Source: Hirudo medicinalis (lineage: Eukaryota; Annelida; Clitellata; Hirudinida; Hirudinidae). From it: 64,000 nucleotides of DNA. The stretch covers positions 133,531 through 197,530 of the forward strand of contig MPNW01000108.1 of the NCBI GenBank assembly GCA_011800805.1, read 5' to 3'. Every line of letters begins with the position of its first letter. The first letter of the stretch is position 1. Positions 57,763-64,000 of this stretch are shown here, piece after piece. The notes below the pieces were generated by a model, which was given only the letters and a program-made list of their open reading frames with translations, did not search any database and was not told the origin of the DNA. The position numbers and the translations under genes were made by a program.

Positions 57763-60046
57763 AACAACAATTTCATTCGCGATTAGATGCTCTATTGTGC
57801 CAACGTCAATGTCATCATTTTAAGTCATTTCGGATACACTTGTGTTTGTTTACTGATCGATCTATTTATTGTAATTTATTTTCCAATTGTGAAAGAAAGC
57901 AGATCTTAGTCGATAATTAGTTGTTTGAGCACGTTGTTAACATAGCTGCGTCAATTATTTTGTGATGGGGACATAATATGTTGTCTGTTTAATAGATGAG
58001 TAGTCAGGATAATTTGTTTCTAAATACGAGCATTTGTTTGGATATTCAGAAAACAAAAATGAATGTGGTGAAATAAAATGTTTCCAAACTGCATATGAAT
58101 TGCAACATCGATAAGATATTCATCGGTTTCACCTTTAAACGTCAGAAAATTAAGTAATAATACATTTTAACATTTTAAAAAGCCCCCAATTTTTGGCAAT
58201 TTATATTTATATACGATGTCAGCTTCATCAACACCAGATGAACGACATATCAGAAATTAAGCATCATCCTGAGGGGAGATTCCCTAATAACCCGCATACC
58301 TCGATTGGTTACTAATGAGAAATCTGCTTTAATTGAATAAATCAAAAAATTAAAAAAACAAAAACAAAATTATATTAAAAATCAAACGTCAAAGACAAAA
58401 AAAGCATGTAATATTTTGAAAGATTTGTAATAAATAGAAGTAGTTGATAATCTTATTTAAATAATTTAATATATTATAAATGTTTATCGCGATTTTTAAT
58501 GTAAAACCAAAATTTAAAATTGGAGCAATTTTATGAAATAATGATTGCATAATATGTTAATTGTCTTAAACTTACCTTTCAAGTATAATCGATTATACTT
58601 TCTAATACAGATCTGTATTGTCGGCAATTTTAGAAAGCGTTTAAAAACTAATTCGAACATTTAGATGTCGAATAGCAAATATAATCGATTAAAATTCATC
58701 CGATAAAGATACAGCAATGAAAATTATTAAAAAAAAATTAATTATAACATAAAGAGCATTGGCACTGTAATGCTTTTGTAATTTCAGATTTTATTTCAAT
58801 CCTCATTTTTACAAATAAAAACCAAACTTTCGTCGAATGCGACAGGTATATGCAAAGATAGATTATATATTTGAACTCTACAAAAAATTGCCTTTAAGAA
58901 TATGTACTAATTTTAGTTTTAATGAAATTGAACGCGCCGATAATTTTGAATATTTGAGTGAAAAATGTCTAACATAAAGTCGCATAAACAAATGTATTAA
59001 AATTCACTGGATAAAGATATAACCATAAGAAACGTTTGATGATATTGCAAATATATGGAATTCAAGGCAAACTTTTACGGTGACTGACCAGCTTGTTGAG
59101 AGGTAGGAGACAACGACAACGATAATGATACAGTAATGAGAAACTCCTACCACGGAGCGTACCGACAGGGAATCGTCACCGAACGTTTCGGCCCAAACTC
59201 CTTACGTTCTCAGGGGGTGGGCCACACCCATTGATCAGGCGGGTGTCCATGTCGGTTATTACCCTACTTAAACCAACTACATCCCCTGCACACACTATAT
59301 GGTTATCGACTAAAAGTCGGCGACCTTTGCAAATCGATACCATGTAATGCAACCTGAGCGTTATAATTCCTTTGAAGCGGCCGCCTTTACTTTGAAAATT
59401 ACGCTCGATAATGATACAGATACATAGCTTGATTGAAGTTGCGTTTGCTCAACAGAACTTCAAGACAAGGATAGGAATGGGAGTATACTCAGAATGGCAT
59501 GTTGTTATTTTAATGACCTGCCCTTGTTGAGTCCAACAAATTCTCACATTAATTGATTGAATCACGGCATTCGAATTACAAATAGGAGCAATTAATCAAG
59601 TTCGAATCACAAATAAGCGTCTGCCTTATTCTAGTGGAGTGAACTGAACTAAAGTTACACAACTACAACAAATGCTTCATTGTGATCAAACAGATATTTA
59701 TTTTGCTTGCCGGTGCGATTCTTAGAAAATAATGAAAAACCGGGATTTGTTTATATTTATCTAAATACACCAACTTAAAAGCATCAACAAATCTTATATT
59801 ATTTAGCACCAACAAATAGATGCCACAAATCAATGTTGAGAACATGATCAACGAACACCATTAAGCCAAGCATCCACCTTATCCAGAAGGCCTTATTACT
59901 TACTTATCTATGGATTATGTATTTTTAAATGATTGAATGAATAATAACATTTGAATTAATTATCCACAAGGATTATTAGCCAAATTAGTTTTTAATATCT
60001 TTAAATTTCTTATGAAATGGAATAACTCTGGACACCTCCCCAGAAA
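57763..60046. other. Convergent intergenic region with a GC-rich repeat-like block
   Basis: An AATAAA at 58072-58077 could end the fucosyltransferase mRNA. Between about 59080 and 59400 the sequence turns GC-balanced, with sharp borders to AT-rich DNA, and contains no long open frame. It looks like a fragment of a dispersed element, family unknown. I see nothing else. Confidence 0.4.
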
Positions 60047-62619
60047 TTATCTCAGATCTGTATTCCTTGTTTCTTTTAGAAACCATGTCAGGAAGCTTGC
60101 CATAGAAAGCAGTATGGCAGTTGTAGCCAAGGGGATGATGCAGTTTATCTGCAGCAGATATCCCATAAGGATGTTGATCAGAATTGCAGAGAATCTGCAG
60201 ATGCTCAGACAAAAACCTGAGCCTGTGGACCTAAACATACAGCATGGAAATAAATTGATTAGTTCACTTTAGTTAAGATATTATTGGAACAATTTTTTAA
60301 ATTATCTTGAGCAAAATTGCTTTAGATTATTATAAATTTTTCATCTAAGTCCTCTGGCAACTCTGTTTCTGCATCACTACACATTCACCTGATTTCTTTC
60401 AGGATTTGGCTAAAAACTTATTTGTTTGAACAAACATCTTGCAATCAATTTCAATGCATTCACTACTGTTACAAATTTGTGCTATGTAAATGTTTATAAT
60501 AAAACCTTAAATTGCTTGGAAATGCCTCTGTCAGTATCACATTTGATATATTCCAAAATAAAGACGTCAGCATTCCAAAAATGCATGAAAATATAAACGC
60601 TTGGAGACTATTTTTCATGGCATATATGAGAAACACACTAATTCCTGATAATAGTAGACTTGAAGCTGGAACAAAGGCATAATAAATTACAGCAAGGATT
60701 AAGTGATTAGATACTAACAGCAAGACTAACATAAAAGTAATCTCCTCCCAAACTTATCAACTGTAAGTATAACCAAAATACTCCCTGGAATTGCAGAAGC
60801 CATGACTATCATGCTCTCCAAGTAAACTTTTGCTGGGGTTTCGCATGTGTCCACCAGGGATGCATTCCCACTTATGGTCACATTACCTTCAATGCAAATG
60901 GAGCCATTGTACATGTCCATTCTCTTGAACAATTCGGGAAACCACATGATCATTCCATAATAACTGAAAGGTTGCCTTTTATGACAATCAAAGAAATCTC
61001 AGAGACATGACAGATTCATACCCAAATGACATGGAATTGTAAATAAACAAGAGCACAATCATCTGGCATCTGAGATCCTTCTCGAACAACATGCCCAATT
61101 GCTTCAACATCTTTAGACAAAGTTTGTTTTGTTAAGTCCAGCCTTACTAATTATTACATTAGAGTATTTGTTAAAACTAACTTTTACTAAGTAATATCGC
61201 ATTTTTCCCAAAATGCTGCAAAGTGTTAAACAAATATTGCTCATGTCAAAGTTGATGTTCCTGCTTGGAAACTTTGGCACTTTTTTATCTTCATTGTCTA
61301 ATTCAAGAAGCTCTTCCTTAAAGTTTAAGAAGGGACTTCTAATGTGCTAATTAATTCAGAGAAGCCTCTTTCACCTATCTCACTTCAAACAAACTTGGGT
61401 CGTAGCTGGGTTTGTTTTGTTTAAACATGAGCCTCAAGACTGCCTTTGTTTCCTCTATCTTGTAGCTCTGAAATGAGATTATAAACAAAATTATAAATAA
61501 GTGACTATAAACTAAATTATAAACAAGTGATTAAAAACTAAATTATAAACAAGTGATTATAAAATAAATGCCATAAAATTATTAATTAAAGGCAGACCTC
61601 ATAAAGAAACTTTGGTGATTCAGGCATGAATATGAAACAAATAGCTGAAATTAAAGAAGGGAGAGAACAGACAAGTAAGTACCACTGCCAGCTTTTGTAC
61701 TGAAAGTATATAGTGTCTGCCCAAGCAATCCCATTGGGAATTATCAACCATGCAGAACCTGGTGCATTTGAGCATTAAATAAATTTAATACACTTAAACA
61801 TGATAAGTAAAAACATTTTTTACCAGATGCTATAATTCCTCCTATTGCCCAAAAAGAACTAATAAAAGTAATGGAAAAGCCCCTTTTTTCCTTTGAGTGG
61901 AACTCAGAATTATAAGTGAAGAGAACTGGTACACTTCCCCCAACTCTATCAAATGAATTAGATTAGAGTTAATTTTAAAGATTTGTCTTGATTGCACAAG
62001 AGATGGAGAAAAATGTAGAATATTAAAGTTTTACCCAATTCCACTTAGCAGCCTAAAAATAATAAAAAACTCAAAAGTCTGGGCTAAGCTGGAAATTAAA
62101 TTGAACAATCCATTAGCTGAAAGAGACAAGATTAAGGAAACTCTTCTGCCAATCATATCACCAAGACATCCACAGAGAAGTGATCCAATGCACATCCCTA
62201 ATGTAACGAGTACAATCAAGTCAATTGAATAAGTAACAGTTGTACACAGCAGATAAATAACTATCACCACTACCAAAAAATACAGATGAATTAATCCATC
62301 CTTTCTTTTCATCATTGAGTTTTAAGTCACAGGATGCTTCTGGTAAAATATTTGCAACACTAAGGACCTCAATGGCATCACTAGTAAGCGCTAAACCACA
62401 TAGTGCAGCCAGCTTATAATTGAACACTCCAGATCCTATCGTGAAAAATTAAATTATACCAAGTTTTTATCATTTGCTTAGTGCTAAATCAACTACCAGT
62501 ATTGGCCAGAACTCTCCAAAAAGAATCATCCTTCTTCAAAATAGATTCGCCTGCATTACAATCGATTTTTAGTGAGATTTTACACAATTTATCGAGCGTA
62601 TTGAACCTTCGTCATCCAT
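60047..62619 (-). CDS. SV2-like major facilitator superfamily transporter
   Basis: Membrane transporter of 527 residues from twelve exons, 5' to 3': 62607-62619, 62497-62550, 62274-62435, 62035-62197, 61824-61945, 61598-61758, 61384-61467, 61188-61346, 61022-61110, 60731-60963, 60506-60665, 60047-60230. Phases agree at every junction. SV2/SVOP-like features: ALTSDAIEVLSVANILPEA with SCDLKL, KGWINSSVFFG, the MFS loop GDMIGRR, GVGGSVPVLFTY, FMPESPKFLYE, YYGMIMWFPELF, DKFGRRLLL and LTEAFPSNLR. The loop after YYGMIMWFPELF carries three N-glycosylation sequons (NGS, NVT, NAS) and two Cys, matching the glycosylated luminal loop between TM7 and TM8 of SV2, though much shorter. The 13-base first exon and its 56-base intron are the weakest points. 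Substrate unknown. Confidence 0.87.
61475..61570. repeat. 26-base tandem repeat, about 3.5 copies
   Basis: Units start at about 61475, 61501, 61527 and 61553 (GTGA..ATAAACTAAATTATAAACAA-like). Located in the transporter intron 61468-61597. Confidence 0.75.
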
Positions 62620-63053
62620 AGCCGCTCCTCGAACACAGCTGTGCAGTGATAAACAACTCAACCAGCTAAAACTCAAATTATCTTACTAAATAAAAGATTT
62701 AAAACACACTTTTAATCTTGTTAAAAGGTGGCCTCAATATGAGACGGCGTAATCTTTGCACCCACGTTTTGAAGCCTAACATTTTTGAAAATGTCGCGTG
62801 ACATCATGCATTAAGTCGCATATAGACATATTCCGCTTGTCTGCTGGCATTTATGTAATGGTAAAAGGCTAGTCTTTAAGCTAGGTGAAGTTAGCAGACA
62901 TTCAAACTTAATAAGCATTGCTAGCTTTGAAATTATAATATTTGGAAAGTACGTTTCAAATGCATTTTAAAATTTTTCATATATATTCATATATATAGTT
63001 CATATCAACTGTATTAAGATTTTTGAGTTTGTTAATTATTTTGAATTGCCGAC

Positions 63054-63215
63054 TTGATTGAAAAAGACTTGGAACTTCAGATCTTTCCAGGCGGAATTTT
63101 TGAGTGTGGCGAAATTATGGCTACGGACATCGATGAGAGAATGGAGGAAGGGTTTCAGGTTGTCGCAGGGCGAAAACGCAGGAGAGTCGCGTCCTCAGCG
63201 TCATCGACAGCCTCC
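63054..63215 (+). mobile_element. ORF1-like start of a non-LTR element
   Basis: From the ATG at 63117 the frame reads MATDIDERMEEGFQVVAGRK then a basic RRR stretch, resembling the start of gag-like ORF1 proteins of Jockey/I-type elements. It stops abruptly at the ambiguous base at 63216, after which another element's sequence begins. Confidence 0.45.
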
Positions 63216-63216
63216 N
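63216..63216. other. Single ambiguous base (N)
   Basis: One N at the point where ORF1-like sequence changes into the C-terminal part of an R2/NeSL-like protein. Confidence 0.98.
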
Positions 63217-63440
63217 AAGACAGGTACATGGAGTTGACATTGGATCTCCAGCAAAAAGGTTACAAAGTCTGGTTCTTCGCCTTTGAGGTCGGAGCAAGAG
63301 GTATGGTCGGCCAATCCACCTACACATTCTTGCGAGAAATTGGTCTTACTAGCAAAGTCAGATCGAAGGCTTTGGCAGACATGTCCAGAGCTGCAGAAGG
63401 GGCTTCGCAATGGATTTGGTCTAATAGAGATTGCAAGTGA
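63217..63440 (+). mobile_element. C-terminal fragment of an R2/NeSL-like retrotransposon protein
   Basis: About 73 codons to the stop at 63438-63440, with YKVWFFAFEVGARGMVGQST and YTFLREIGLTSKVRSK. The same C-terminal module, G-x-STY-x-FL-x-x-IGL, closes the dead element at 5110-6660. Only this tail is present. Confidence 0.7.
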
Positions 63441-63549
63441 TCTCCCTCATTGGGGCAGGTCCACCCAACGAGTCGTGCGAGGAACCACCTCTGAGGCCGG
63501 CACGTATCGCCGTGCTAGTAAAAAAGCGAAGCTAGTCAGTTTTCATTGT

Positions 63550-63755
63550 CCAATGGCGATGCTCCGTTAGCCAGCCAATCAGAGAGCTCCCAATAAAACC
63601 TCCCATCAAGTCGGCGTGGATTCGAAAATTGACCAATAGGAGAACTCTCAATGGAGTCTCCTATCAAGTCGGCGCAGTGCCGCTGGTCAACCAATGGGAG
63701 AGCTTCTAACACGAGCCTCCTGGCAAGTCGGCAAGAACAAGGCCTCTATAAGCAG
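63550..63755 (+). promoter_or_regulatory. CCAAT-box tandem array with TATA-like box
   Basis: CCAAT occurs at 63550, 63575, 63633 and 63691. The last three head 58-base units that share GAGAGCT-like, CCTCC and CAAGTCGGC blocks (CAAGTCGGC at 63607, 63665 and 63724). A TATAAG-type box sits at 63747. This looks like a monomer-type internal or 5' promoter of the retroelement whose endonuclease follows at 63784. Confidence 0.55.
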
Positions 63756-63783
63756 CAAGCTCCGTCTTCGTTGCTACCTGATG

Positions 63784-64000
63784 CTTATCTTGCTTCAAGA
63801 AACCTTTCTTAAAAGCAGGCACACCTTCAAACTCCAAGGATATCAAATTGAGCGATTTGATAGGCAGGATGAGGTCAGCCAGGGTGGCATACTGACATGC
63901 GTAAGGGATGGTCTGTCGTACAGCTCCGTTATCGCATCCCAGGCCCCTCAGTGTCTCTCGACCACAGTCATCGCGCGATCAAGGAGGCTCAAGATTATCA
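63784..64000 (+). mobile_element. Endonuclease domain of a Jockey/I-like retrotransposon (runs off window)
   Basis: An open frame to the window end begins with ILLQETFLKSRHTFKLQGYQ and continues with GGILTCVRDGLSYSSV, the pattern of the apurinic-like (EEP) endonuclease that opens ORF2 of these elements (catalytic Glu in QET). The usual N-terminal strand with the metal-binding Asn is not present upstream; the frame instead runs straight into promoter-like sequence, so the domain appears 5'-truncated. The continuation is beyond 64000. Confidence 0.75.

Noticed and set aside
62551..62585. A 35-base first intron in the SV2-like gene
   Set aside because: Below a plausible length; the 56-base version in the same phase was preferred.
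1..64000. Bacterial-type systems (operons, CRISPR arrays, phage or plasmid genes)
   Set aside because: No such structure is present. The genes are intron-containing animal genes, and repeats are simple or transposon-derived. No tRNA or rRNA gene was recognised either.

Overview
This is a window of an animal nuclear genome, not a microbial one. Every recognisable gene except one is split into exons with GT/AG junctions that keep frame. The DNA is AT-rich, with simple repeats and the remains of several non-LTR retrotransposons. A Venus kinase receptor, an alpha-1,2-fucosyltransferase, a TRP channel with a very long ankyrin array and R2/NeSL-like and I-like retroelements point to an invertebrate. 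I cannot name the phylum from the sequence. Introns run from about 56-65 bases to several kilobases.

Layout, left to right. (1) 1-3470: the 3' end of an ankyrin-repeat gene (+), preceded by a 5'-truncated I-like retrotransposon bounded by a 13-base target-site duplication. (2) 4028-14218 (-): a complete 18-exon PTPRN/IA-2 (IDA-1) homolog of 767 residues, with a dead R2/NeSL-like element in the intron that splits its active-site motif. (3) 17970-29568 (+): a 20-exon Venus kinase receptor, 1384 residues, whose ectodomain appears to carry an OpuAC-like binding module in front of the Venus flytrap; its first intron holds a 649-base assembly gap. (4) 30999-31715 (-): TMEM267. (5) 32714-34861 (+): carnosine N-methyltransferase CARNMT1. 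(6) About 35320-37620 (-): a dead CR1/L2-like retrotransposon. (7) 37882-40451 (+): the spindle-midzone protein PRC1. (8) 42003-45964 (-): a TRP channel of 1258 residues. (9) 48257-50433 (+): trans-2-enoyl-CoA reductase TECR. (10) 50877-54260 (-): DNAJC21, with an apparent frameshift in its last exon. (11) 56626-57762 (+): an intronless GT11 fucosyltransferase with a small open frame just upstream. (12) 60047-62619 (-): an SV2-like transporter. (13) 63054-64000 (+): a mosaic of retroelement pieces, including a 58-base tandem array of CCAAT boxes and a TATA-like box ahead of an endonuclease domain that runs off the window.

The genes do not form a pathway. PTPRN and SV2-like proteins both belong to secretory-vesicle families, and the VKR and TRP channel are sensory or signalling receptors, but co-location here is not evidence of shared function. 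The most interesting item is the two-module ectodomain of the VKR. Gene models were built by hand from open frames, splice sites and family motifs. In each full model the exon lengths sum to a multiple of three, which is an internal check and not proof.
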